Assembly (NCBI RefSeq): GCF_000725125.1
Contig: NZ_JFCB01000024.1
Span: 52,255-116,254 of the forward strand
Source of the DNA: Streptomyces toyocaensis
GTDB taxonomy: Bacteria > Actinomycetota > Actinomycetes > Streptomycetales > Streptomycetaceae
Direction of reading: 5' to 3'
DNA: 64,000 nucleotides
This document shows positions 50,668 through 58,487 of this stretch, in pieces (the first letter of the stretch is position 1; each line of letters opens with the position of its first letter). The position numbers and the translations under genes were made by a program. The notes beneath the pieces were generated by a model. That model searched no databases. It was not told the origin of the DNA and saw only the letters and a program-made list of their open reading frames with translations.

Positions 50668-50709
50668 GGATCCACCGCGTTCGCCCCCGGATCCACCGCG
50701 TTCGCCCCC
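50668..50709. repeat. Tandem 21-bp repeat
   Basis: Two exact copies of a 21-bp unit (starting GGATCCACCGCGTTCG and ending in CCCCC) at 50668-50688 and 50689-50709. Confidence 0.9.
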
Positions 50710-51027
50710 CCGGGGGGCGTGATTGAGGCGGTACGCCGTTCGACGCGGGCGGCGGGCTCCCGGGTCGGTGCTGCCCGTCGGGTGGCTGAAGGCTCAGGCG
50801 CACGGGACCGCACCGTGTCCGCCGGACGGAGCCGGGGCGGCGGGCTGCTGCCGGAGCACCGTCCGGCGCGGAAGCGCGCGTCCGCCGGACGCAGGCGCGA
50901 GGCGTCCGCCGTGGCGGTGAGCGTCCACGGGGGCGTTGCCCGGACGCCGCCGACCGGGGCCACCGGGTTCGCCGGGCGTGGCCGGGCCGGCCGGTGGGGT
51001 GCGGCGTGGCTGAGGTGGGACGGTGGT

Positions 51028-51078
51028 GCGCCGTTCGCGCCGCGGACGACGGGCTGCCGTCCGCGGCGCGAACGGCGC
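51028..51078. repeat. 21-bp perfect inverted repeat
   Basis: Arms 51028-51048 and 51058-51078 are exact reverse complements, loop ACGGGCTGC. It is as strong as any terminator in the window but lies in mid-region, ~550 bp from polA and ~130 bp before the next gene. Confidence 0.85.
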
Positions 51079-51211
51079 TCCGTCGCGGCGGGAGCGCCCA
51101 CGCGGGGTGCGGTGCGGCGGCGGTGTCCGGTGTTCCGTGCCCGGAGGTGCCTTCACTCGCGTGGCCCTCGCGGAGGCGCCGGTGGGCGGCTTGGCCGACA
51201 GGATGCGACGC

Positions 51212-51643
51212 ATGGGTATACGCATGCTTCACCGCGGAGCGGCACCCCCGCGGGCCGGCGCCGACGGACCCACCCCCGAGGCGTTCCCGCCGGTTCCGGT
51301 CCACGCGGCCGCCGCAAGTACCGCCCGCGCCCCCGCCACCCTCGCGACCACGTTGCGGAACGCCACCGCGGTCCTCGGCCGCCGCATCGCCGGCGGACGG
51401 CGCACCGGCCGCGCCGCCGGCGCCGTGCTCCCCGCCGACCAGCCACCCTGGCGGCTGTGGGCCGAACTGGCCCGCGCCTACCTCACCCTCGTGGTCACCT
51501 GGCTGCCCCGGCCCCGCCCCGTGCGCACCGTCACCGTGTTCGTCGCGGCGAGCGAGACCCTCAGCGTGCGGCCGTACGACTCGGCCGCCGTGCACCGGCG
51601 TCCGCAGGGCCCTCCGTGGCCGGAGCCGGACGCCACGCCCTGA
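51212..51643 (+). CDS. Hypothetical protein
   Basis: A 143-residue Arg/Ala/Pro-rich protein, MGIRMLHRGAAPPR, with a central part ARAYLTLVVTWLPRPRPVRTVTVFVAA that could be a short amphipathic or membrane-associated segment. No domain recognised. Third-position GC is high, supporting coding, but its last 83 bp overlap the convergent DUF4184 gene. ATGs at 51203 and 51224 are alternative starts; no strong ribosome-binding site is seen. Coding status is moderately supported only. Confidence 0.45.
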   Translation: MGIRMLHRGAAPPRAGADGPTPEAFPPVPVHAAAASTARAPATLATTLRNATAVLGRRIAGGRRTGRAAGAVLPADQPPWRLWAELARAYLTLVVTWLPRPRPVRTVTVFVAASETLSVRPYDSAAVHRRPQGPPWPEPDATP

Positions 51644-52424
51644 CGGCCACCGCGTACAGCGGCAGCGCGACGACCAGACCCGCGCCCGCACCGAAACACA
51701 CCGTCGGGATCAGTTCCCAGGGCTTCGCGACCGGCCCCCAGTGGGCCCACCACCGGGAGGCCCGCTGCACCGCCCCCACCGCCGCGCACCCGCCGAGCAG
51801 CGCGACCGCCCCCCACCGGTCGTGGGCGGAGAGCACGGGCACCCCGGCCGGTCCGGCCGCCCCAGGTGCCGTACGGCGCAGCGCCCGCGCCACGAACAGC
51901 GCGAGCGCGACCGCGGCCACCGCCGAACCGCCGTACTGCAGGTACCAGTACAGCGGTGAGCCCGCGATCTCCTCGCCCAGCACGGGAAACACCCGCATCC
52001 CCCACCGGCCGGGATGCGTGAACGCGTCCCACACCACGTGCGTCGCCGCCCCCAGCACGGCCGAGACGTACCAGCGCGCCACCAGCGAGGCCCGTACGCG
52101 TGCCCGGGGCGCCCCGCACCGCAGGAGCGTCGCCGTCCGCCCCTGCCGGGCCCGCGGCAACAGCGCCACCAGCGGTTCGCGCACCAGCAGCCACAGCCCC
52201 ACCAGCGCCCAGGCGATGAGCACGTCGACCGTGAACACGCCCCGGAAGGCGTGCGTCACGTCGCCGAACTCCATCGCCCCCGGCAGGACACTCGCCGCGT
52301 AATAGGTCATGTCGGGAGCGAAGCTGCCCGCGACCAGCACCGCGGGAACCAGGGCGCCCCGGCCGCTCCCGTCGGTCCGCACGGCCGGCAGGACGGCTGC
52401 GGCGTGGCTGAGGGTGAAGGGCAA
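51561..52424 (-). CDS. DUF4184 family membrane protein
   Basis: A 287-residue integral membrane protein starting MPFTLSHAAAVLP, the DUF4184 hallmark, with GSFAPDMTYY after the first segment and LGAATHVVWDAFTHPGRWG further on. The conserved His/Asp pattern (SHAA, PD, THxxWDxFTH) resembles a membrane metal-dependent hydrolase such as YdjM/phospholipase C-like proteins, but no activity is known. About six helices. The C-terminal tail is charged, and its 3' end overlaps the opposite-strand gene by 83 bp. Confidence 0.85.
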   Translation of the reverse strand: MPFTLSHAAAVLPAVRTDGSGRGALVPAVLVAGSFAPDMTYYAASVLPGAMEFGDVTHAFRGVFTVDVLIAWALVGLWLLVREPLVALLPRARQGRTATLLRCGAPRARVRASLVARWYVSAVLGAATHVVWDAFTHPGRWGMRVFPVLGEEIAGSPLYWYLQYGGSAVAAVALALFVARALRRTAPGAAGPAGVPVLSAHDRWGAVALLGGCAAVGAVQRASRWWAHWGPVAKPWELIPTVCFGAGAGLVVALPLYAVAVRAWRPAPATEGPADAGARRPSRTAAR

Positions 52425-52714
52425 CTCGACTCCTCGCGAAAACCGTTGACCGGACCCCCACCAGGGCCCGCTGTTCGGAAGGCCCCAGTATGCGCGACCT
52501 CCATCTCACGCCCTTGCCGCACCTTCAACGTGGCCAATAGGTGAATATCGGGCACGAACGGGTGTCCGGGAAAAGGAAGTTGTCGTAGGGTCTCGAAAGT
52601 CGTCACGCCGGGGTGACCGCGAAGGGCAACCGGCGGGGCGGGCGGAACGTCACAACAGGGCGGACACAACACACGGTGACGGGCGGCACAACGCCCATGG
52701 GAGGGGTTCACTCT
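52425..52714. promoter_or_regulatory. Divergent region between the DUF4184 and lytic transglycosylase genes
   Basis: 290 bp with no gene supported. GGAGGGG at 52700-52706 is the transglycosylase ribosome-binding site. I looked for a c-di-AMP (ydaO) riboswitch, common upstream of Streptomyces wall hydrolases, and did not find its conserved 3' block. Confidence 0.4.
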
Positions 52715-54484
52715 ATGGCGGCGCATTTCGGCAGGAGGCTGCGCAAGGGAGCGGCAACCACCGCCGTGGCCGCGGCAGCGGTGGCGGCCCTGTCCGCGTC
52801 CCAGGCTCCGGGCGTGACGGTCGACGGCCAGGGCAGACAGACCACCGCCGATGCCACGCCCTCACCCGAGGAGGCCGCCGACGGCGCCGGCGCGACCGGC
52901 AACTCGCCGTACTACACGGACCTGCCCCCCCTCAACAGTCCCAACCCGTCCCCGAGCGCGGGCACCGGCCCGGTCGCCCCGGGTGTCACGGAGGCCGGCA
53001 TACCCGCGACCGTCCTCGACGCCTACAAGAAGGCCGAGGCCGCGCTGCGGGAGAGGAAGCCCGGCTGCAACCTGCCCTGGCAACTCCTCGCCGCCATCGG
53101 CAAGGTGGAGTCGGGACAGGCCCGCGGCGGACGCGTCTCGGCCGACGGCACCACGCTCTCCCCGATCCTCGGCCCCCAGCTCGACGGCAACGGCTTCGCC
53201 CTCATCAAGGACACCGACAACGGTGCCCACGACGGCAACAGCGCCTACGACCAGGCCGTCGGCCCCATGCAGTTCATCCCCTCCACCTGGGAGTGGGCGG
53301 GCCGCGACGGCAACGACGACGGCCGTGAGGACCCCAACAACATCTACGACGCCGCCCTCGCCGCCGGCCACTACCTGTGCCGCTTCGGCTGGGACCTGTC
53401 CGACCCGGACGACCTCGACAAGGCGATCCTCAGCTACAACCGCTCGACGGAGTACCTGAACACCGTCCTGTCGTGGCTGGAGTACTACCGCAAGGGCACC
53501 CACGAGATCCCGGACGGCACGGGCACGCTGCCGGTGGACCGCAGCGACCACCGCCCGGTGCGGCCCTCCCCGTCGACGTCGGCCACGCCTCCGGCGCCGA
53601 AGCCCGGCTCCAGGCCTGCCGACAAGCCGGGCGGCGCCGGGCAGAGCCCGAAGCCGAGCGATCCCGGCAGCGGCAGCCCGACCACGCCGCCGCCCACCAC
53701 GCCGACGCCCACCACCCCGCCGCCCACCACTCCACCGTCCACCACCGAGCCGACGCCCACCGACACGGTGGACCACCTGGAGGACGCCGGCACCGCGAAG
53801 CTCACCGCGCAGGCCGGCGACCCGTTCGCGCAGCGGATCAGCACCCGCGCGGAGACGGACGCCGGCAAGGCGGTGGCCAAGGTGCGCATCCGCTTCACGA
53901 TCTTCGGCGACACCGACACCACCTTCGCGGGCGGTGAGAGCGTGGCCACCGTCGTCACCAACGCGTCGGGCGTCGCCGTGGCTCCCGCGCTCCAGGCCGG
54001 CGAGAAGACCGGCGGGTTCGCCGTCCGCGCCGTCGTCGTGGGCCGGGACATCCCGGGCGTCGCCTACGAGGCGACGGTCACCGAACGCGCCGCCGATACC
54101 CTGGTCCGCACCGGCGACGCGGCGCTCACCTGCACCGCGGGTGGCGAATTCGCCGAAGCGGTCGAGGTGAAGGCCACGTACGGCGGTGCCGCCGCCGACA
54201 GGGTCGCCGCCACCGCCACGCTCATCACGTCGGCCGACGACGCGACCGAGAACGACAAGGGCCCCTACTTCAAGGACGCCGCAGGCAACGCGATCCGCAC
54301 GCTGAACGGCCTCGAGACGGACGCGGACGGCCTGCTGAAGCTGCCGAAGCTGTACGCGGACGACACCGCCGGCACGTTCCTGCTCCGCATCACCACCGCG
54401 GGCGGAGCGACCCTCACCGTCGAACTGACCGTGGCGGCGGCCGCAACGCCGGCCCCGAGCCCGTCGACGAGCCCCACCGCCTGA
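52715..54484 (+). CDS. Secreted lytic transglycosylase with two C-terminal Ig-like repeats
   Basis: A 589-residue exported protein. Signal peptide RRLRKGAATTAVAAAAVAALSAS precedes a short linker and a lytic transglycosylase domain (residues ~105-270) of the MltB/SLT type: AAIGKVESG with the catalytic Glu, GPMQFIPSTW, and DAALAAGHYLC...AILSYNRS. A Pro/Thr linker with PTTPPPTT repeats (~285-348) leads to two related ~100-residue beta domains that align with each other (AGTAKLTAQAGDPFAQ and TGDAALTCTAGGEFAE). It should cleave peptidoglycan; the repeats may hold it in the wall. The ATG at 52715 has GGAGGGG upstream. Confidence 0.9.
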   Translation: MAAHFGRRLRKGAATTAVAAAAVAALSASQAPGVTVDGQGRQTTADATPSPEEAADGAGATGNSPYYTDLPPLNSPNPSPSAGTGPVAPGVTEAGIPATVLDAYKKAEAALRERKPGCNLPWQLLAAIGKVESGQARGGRVSADGTTLSPILGPQLDGNGFALIKDTDNGAHDGNSAYDQAVGPMQFIPSTWEWAGRDGNDDGREDPNNIYDAALAAGHYLCRFGWDLSDPDDLDKAILSYNRSTEYLNTVLSWLEYYRKGTHEIPDGTGTLPVDRSDHRPVRPSPSTSATPPAPKPGSRPADKPGGAGQSPKPSDPGSGSPTTPPPTTPTPTTPPPTTPPSTTEPTPTDTVDHLEDAGTAKLTAQAGDPFAQRISTRAETDAGKAVAKVRIRFTIFGDTDTTFAGGESVATVVTNASGVAVAPALQAGEKTGGFAVRAVVVGRDIPGVAYEATVTERAADTLVRTGDAALTCTAGGEFAEAVEVKATYGGAAADRVAATATLITSADDATENDKGPYFKDAAGNAIRTLNGLETDADGLLKLPKLYADDTAGTFLLRITTAGGATLTVELTVAAAATPAPSPSTSPTA

Positions 54485-54499
54485 CGCGGCACCGCGACC

Positions 54500-54542
54500 G
54501 GACGACGGCGCCCCTCCCCGGCGGGGAGGGGCGCCGTCGTCC
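54500..54542. terminator. Strong bidirectional terminator
   Basis: Arms 54500-54519 and 54523-54542 pair perfectly over 20 bp, loop GGC. It lies between the convergent transglycosylase and hrpB genes. Confidence 0.85.
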
Positions 54543-54589
54543 TGCGTGCGGCCGTGCGCGCGCGGGGGCCCGGCAGGAACCGGAACGGC

Positions 54590-57304
54590 TCACCGCCCGA
54601 GCCGGGCGTTGGTGTGCCGGGTCGGCTCGGCCGTGGCCGGGTCCTCCGGCCACGGATGCCTCGGGTAGCGCCCGCGCAGTTCGGCCCGTACACCCCGGTA
54701 GCCGTCCCGCCAGAAGGAGGCGAGGTCGGCGGTCACGGCGGCCGGCCGCCCGGCCGGGGACAGCAGGTGCACCAGCAGCGGCACCCCGGCCACCCGCGGC
54801 GACTCCTGGAGCCCGAACATCTCCTGGAGCTTGACCGCCAGCACCGGCCGCTCCGGGTCGGCATAGTCGATCCGGACCCCGGACCCGCTGGGCACGGTGA
54901 TCCGCTCCGGCGCGAGCTCGTCGAGCCGCGCGGCCTCCCCGGAGGCCCAGGGCAGCAGACGCCCGAGCGCCTGCCCCGCGTCGATCCGCGCGAGGTCCGC
55001 CCGCCGCCGGGCCCGGCTCAGCTCCGGCTCCAGCCACTCCTCCACGCGCGCGTGCAGCCCGGCGTCGGACACGTCGGGCCACGGCTCACCGAGCCGGCCG
55101 TGCAGAAAGGCCAGCCGCTGCCGCAGCACGACCGCCCCGGCCGGCCACCGCAGCAGCCCGAACCCCTCCCGCCGCAGCCCGTCCAGCAGCGCGGCCCGTA
55201 CGAGCGAGGGGCCGGCGCCGGTGAGCGGCCGGACCGCCAGTTCCACCGCCCCGAGCCGCTCGACCCGGCGGGCGACGACGTCCCCGTCGGCCCAGTGCAC
55301 CTCCTCGTGGGTCTCCAGCAGGGCTCCCGCCGCGTGACGCGCGATGGCCTCGTCGACCACCGCTCCCAGCGTCACGCGCGCGTGCCCGCGACCCACGGGC
55401 CGGTCGGCCACGGCGACGGCCACCCACTCCGCCCCCCGCAGCCCGGATGCCGCCCCCACGTCGGCCCGCGTCCCGGCCACCATCAGATGGGCCCCGCCGT
55501 CCACCCGTGCCACCCGCTCGGGGAAGGCGAGCGCCGCCACCAGCCCGACCCGCCCGTCCTCCCCCGCGAGGAGGCCGGTCGCAGGCACGGGCGGGGACCA
55601 GGGTGCGGGTGTGTCCCGCGCCCGATCGGCATCCGGGCACGGCGATGATCCCGGCGTGCCGTGCGCGACGTCCGGTGCCGGGACCGGGGCCCGGACGGTG
55701 TCCTTCCGGTCCGGCGCGGACGGCGCCCCCGAAGCCGCGGTGTCCCGGACGCCGTCCTCCGCGGGGCGGGCGGAGCCCGCCGCCGTCCGCCGGCCGGCGG
55801 ACTCGGAGGCCGCCCGTCGCAGGCGGCGGGTCTCCGTGCGCCACCGCGCGGCGTACGCGTCGCCCCCGCGCCGCGCGGTGCGCAGCGCGCCGACGAGGTC
55901 GTCCCCGTAATCGCGCGGGGGCTCCTCGCCGATCAGGGCGACCACCTCGGCGGCGAGGTCCGGTCCGACCACCGGCGCCGCGTCCAGCAGCGCCCGCCCC
56001 AGCCGGGGATGCAGCCCCAGCCGCGACAGCCGCGTCCCCCGTCCGGTGGCACGCCCGTCGGCGTCCACCGCCCCGATCGCCGCGAGCACGGAGCGGGCCG
56101 CGGCCATCGCCCCGCCCGGCGGAGGATCCAGCAGCGCCAGCCCGGAGGCGTCCGGATCGCCCCAGCAGGCCGCCTGGAGCGCGAACGCCGTCAGGTCGGC
56201 CACCTTGATCTCGGGGGAGGGGAACCGCGGCAGCCGCGCGTCCTCCGCCTCCGCCCAGCAGCGGTACACCGCCCCCGGCGCCTCACGCCCGGCGCGGCCC
56301 GCCCGCTGCCGGCCGGCGGCCCGCGAGGCCCGTACCGTCGTCAGCGCGCTCAGCCCCCGCGCGTGATCGACACGGGGCTCCCGCGCGAGCCCCGAGTCCA
56401 CGACCACCCGCACCCCGGGGACCGTCAGCGACGACTCCGCCACCGACGTCGCCAGGACCACCCGCCGCCGCTGCCCGGGGGACAGCACCGCGTCCTGCAC
56501 GGCGGCCGGGGCGTGGCCGTGCACCTGGAGAACCTCGACGCCGCCGAGGCCGCCGAGCCGCCCGGCCACCCGGGCGATCTCGGCCACGCCGGGCAGGAAC
56601 GCGAGCACGTCCCCGTCCCGCTCGTCCAGCGCCCGCCGGATCACCGACGCCACGTGCGTGAGCAGCACCGGGTCGACCCGCATGCCGTGCGGCGGCCGGA
56701 CCGCGCGCGCGGGAGGCGCCCACACCACCTCCACCGGGTGCGCCGTACCGCGCGCCTCGACCACCGGCGCGCCGCCCAGCAGCCGCGCCCAGCCCTCCGC
56801 GTCCGTGGTCGCCGACGCGGCCACCAGCCGCAGGCCGGGACGGAGCGTCTCGCGCACGTCCCACAGGAACGCCGCCGCCGTGTCCGCGTCCAGATGCCGC
56901 TCGTGGCACTCGTCGAGCACCACCACGTCCACCCCGGTCAGCTCCTGGTCGCGCTGCAGGCGCTGGAGCAGCACACCGGTCGTGACGACCTCCACGCGCG
57001 TGTGCCGCCCGACCGCCCGCTCCCCGCGGACCGTGAAACCGACCGACTCGCCGACCCGCTCGTCCAGTAGCCACGCCATGCGCCGCGCCGCCGCACGCGC
57101 CGCGATCCGCCGCGGTTCGGCGACCACCACCCGTCGCGCGGGCCCCGTCCCGAGCAGCCCCGCGAGCGCCAACGGCACCAGCGTCGTCTTACCGGTCCCG
57201 GGCGGCGCCACCAGCACGGCCGTGCCGTGCGCGTCGAGGGCGCCGGTCAGCCGGGGCAGGGCCTCGCGTACGGGAAGGGCGTCCAGGGCGTCGTCACGGA
57301 TCAC
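54590..57304 (-). CDS. hrpB: ATP-dependent RNA helicase-like protein HrpB
   Basis: A 904-residue DExH helicase. Motif I APPGTGKTTLVPLAL, motif Ia VVAEPRRIAARAAARRMA, motif II DECHERHLD, motif III ASATTDA, motif V ATSVAESSLTVPGVRVVVDSG and motif VI QRAGRAGREAPGAVYR are intact; the HrpB-type C-terminal domain (RGRYPRHPWPEDP) is present. Residues ~498-580 are an Ala/Pro/Asp-rich insert without helicase motifs. The role in Streptomyces is unknown; E. coli HrpB is non-essential. The following methyltransferase gene (upstream on this strand) is 4 bp away, so they form one transcript. Confidence 0.94.
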   Translation of the reverse strand: MIRDDALDALPVREALPRLTGALDAHGTAVLVAPPGTGKTTLVPLALAGLLGTGPARRVVVAEPRRIAARAAARRMAWLLDERVGESVGFTVRGERAVGRHTRVEVVTTGVLLQRLQRDQELTGVDVVVLDECHERHLDADTAAAFLWDVRETLRPGLRLVAASATTDAEGWARLLGGAPVVEARGTAHPVEVVWAPPARAVRPPHGMRVDPVLLTHVASVIRRALDERDGDVLAFLPGVAEIARVAGRLGGLGGVEVLQVHGHAPAAVQDAVLSPGQRRRVVLATSVAESSLTVPGVRVVVDSGLAREPRVDHARGLSALTTVRASRAAGRQRAGRAGREAPGAVYRCWAEAEDARLPRFPSPEIKVADLTAFALQAACWGDPDASGLALLDPPPGGAMAAARSVLAAIGAVDADGRATGRGTRLSRLGLHPRLGRALLDAAPVVGPDLAAEVVALIGEEPPRDYGDDLVGALRTARRGGDAYAARWRTETRRLRRAASESAGRRTAAGSARPAEDGVRDTAASGAPSAPDRKDTVRAPVPAPDVAHGTPGSSPCPDADRARDTPAPWSPPVPATGLLAGEDGRVGLVAALAFPERVARVDGGAHLMVAGTRADVGAASGLRGAEWVAVAVADRPVGRGHARVTLGAVVDEAIARHAAGALLETHEEVHWADGDVVARRVERLGAVELAVRPLTGAGPSLVRAALLDGLRREGFGLLRWPAGAVVLRQRLAFLHGRLGEPWPDVSDAGLHARVEEWLEPELSRARRRADLARIDAGQALGRLLPWASGEAARLDELAPERITVPSGSGVRIDYADPERPVLAVKLQEMFGLQESPRVAGVPLLVHLLSPAGRPAAVTADLASFWRDGYRGVRAELRGRYPRHPWPEDPATAEPTRHTNARLGR

Positions 57305-57308
57305 GCGC

Positions 57309-58121
57309 TCAGTCCCGTACGCACACGAAGACCGCCGTCCCCGGGATCAGGTTCCCGCGCAGCGGGGACCAGCCGCCCCACTCGGAGGTGTTCCAGGCCG
57401 GCCACTCCGGCTCCACCAGGTCCACCAGCCGGAAACCCGAGGCGACGACGTCCCTGACCCGGTCCCCGAGCGTCCGGTGGTGCTCCACGTACACCGCCCG
57501 GCCCTCCTCGTCCTGCTCGACGTAGGGGGTCCGGTCGAAGTACGACGCGGAGACGCTCAGCCCCTCCGGTCCCGGCTCGTCGGGGAACGCCCAGCGGATC
57601 GGGTGCGTCACGGAGAACACGAGCCGGCCGCCCGGGCGCAGCACCCGGCGCACCTCCCGCAGCACCAGCCGCGGGTCGGCGACGAAGGGCAGCGCCCCGT
57701 ACGCCGAGCAGGCCAGGTCGAAGGAGCCGTCCGCGAAGGGCAGCGCGCCCGCGTCGGCGCACACCAGGGGGAACGGCCCGCCGATGCGCAGCGCGTGCTG
57801 CAACTGCCGGTGCGAGATGTCCAGGGCCACCGGCCGCGCCCCCTGGGCGGCCAGCCAGCGGGAGCACTGCGCGGCGCCGGCGCCCAGTTCCAGGACGTCC
57901 CGCCCCTTCAGCTCCTCCGGCGGGCCGAGCAGCTCAGCCTCCACCTCGTCCAGACCCTCGGGACCCCACACGAAGCGGTCGTCGCCGAGGAACGTGCCGT
58001 GCTCGGTCTGGTACTCGTCCGCGTTGCGGTCCCACCAGCCCCGGTTGGCGCGCGAACTCTCCGTGACACCGGCCTCCCGCCGGGTCGCCTCCGGTTCGGG
58101 CGCTTCGGACTCTTGGATGAT
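57309..58121 (-). CDS. Class I SAM-dependent methyltransferase with no canonical start codon
   Basis: A SAM-binding Rossmann protein: motif I VLELGAGAAQCSRWL, motif II region VALDISHRQLQHAL, motif IV LACSAYGALPFV and LRPGGRLVFSVTHPI. The first ATG/GTG/TTG in frame is GTG at 57971, but clearly conserved family sequence continues upstream (WWDRNADEYQTEHG, FLGDDRF), and the frame stays open to 58284 with no start codon. GAGGGAG at 58131-58125 precedes two ATC codons (58121-58116), where relatives begin MIQES as I recall. I give ATC at 58121 (270 aa) as the likely start. Substrate unknown. Confidence 0.7.
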   Translation of the reverse strand: MIQESEAPEPEATRREAGVTESSRANRGWWDRNADEYQTEHGTFLGDDRFVWGPEGLDEVEAELLGPPEELKGRDVLELGAGAAQCSRWLAAQGARPVALDISHRQLQHALRIGGPFPLVCADAGALPFADGSFDLACSAYGALPFVADPRLVLREVRRVLRPGGRLVFSVTHPIRWAFPDEPGPEGLSVSASYFDRTPYVEQDEEGRAVYVEHHRTLGDRVRDVVASGFRLVDLVEPEWPAWNTSEWGGWSPLRGNLIPGTAVFVCVRD

Positions 58122-58259
58122 CGGCTCCCTCGTCGTACTCTTCCGTCCAGCCGGACCCCGGTGTGTCGCCGAAGGGTGTTCCTGGCCCTTGCGTGGCCTC
58201 GGATGACGGGAATTGTGCCGGTTATGCGGCGATCCGCCCCGGGTGGGCGGCTTCGCGCA
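58122..58259. other. 5' part of the hrpB-methyltransferase/rpsA divergent region
   Basis: 138 bp upstream of the methyltransferase; nothing beyond its ribosome-binding site (58125-58131) is recognised. The rpsA promoter follows. Confidence 0.4.
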
Positions 58260-58288
58260 TTGACCCTGCCCGGCTGCCCCCGTATGCT
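58260..58288 (+). promoter_or_regulatory. Vegetative promoter of rpsA
   Basis: TTGACC (58260-58265), 17-bp spacer, TATGCT (58283-58288): the best sigma-HrdB-type promoter in the window. A start near 58295 gives a leader of about 190 nt. Confidence 0.75.
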
Positions 58289-58303
58289 ACAAGTTGCGCT
58301 GCG

Positions 58304-58331
58304 AGCCTGCGCACCTCAGACGTAGCAGGCT
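58304..58331 (+). promoter_or_regulatory. 5' hairpin of the rpsA leader
   Basis: AGCCTGC (58304-58310) pairs with GCAGGCT (58325-58331), just after the predicted transcription start. Confidence 0.4.
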
Positions 58332-58430
58332 GCGCTCGCATCTGTTGTATGTCCCCTCGGTTTTCGAGGCGCCATCACTGCTTCAACGGTGGGGCGCTTC
58401 CTTGGCTGTCCGGCTTCTGCAGAGCGAAAC

Positions 58431-58479
58431 GGGCTCCGGCGTAGCAGTACCTACGACTTCAATGTCCGTACCGGAGCCC
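58431..58479 (+). promoter_or_regulatory. rpsA leader hairpin sequestering the ribosome-binding site
   Basis: GGGCTCCGG (58431-58439) pairs perfectly with CCGGAGCCC (58471-58479); the second arm contains GGAG, the only Shine-Dalgarno-like sequence before the ATG at 58488. An inner GTAG/CTAC stem lies at 58441-58454. The form suits autoregulation by S1. Confidence 0.55.
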
Positions 58480-58487
58480 TTTCCCAC

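Larger units (their letters stand above)
50475..51211. other. 737-bp repeat-rich region without a supported gene
   Basis: Between polA and the next gene lies an unusually long GC-rich stretch. It contains an 8-bp hairpin after polA (50486-50505), a tandem 21-bp repeat (50668-50709), two imperfect copies of GCGGTGAGCGTCC (near 50611 and 50914) and a 21-bp inverted repeat (51028-51078). Open frames cross it on both strands, but their translations are low-complexity Arg/Pro/Ala sequence without motifs. I see no gene; a structured RNA is possible. Confidence 0.5.

Noticed and set aside
50004..51101. Long minus-strand open frame over the end of polA and the repeat region
   Set aside because: Low-complexity Pro/Arg/Ala translation, overlap with the polA active-site coding region, no motif and no ribosome-binding site.
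50599..52302. 567-codon plus-strand open frame
   Set aside because: It crosses the repeat region and runs antisense over DUF4184; translation is Arg/Pro-rich without domains.
52425..52714. Possible ydaO (c-di-AMP) riboswitch before the lytic transglycosylase
   Set aside because: GGTGAAT is present but the conserved 3' block of the riboswitch and the long pairing elements are not.
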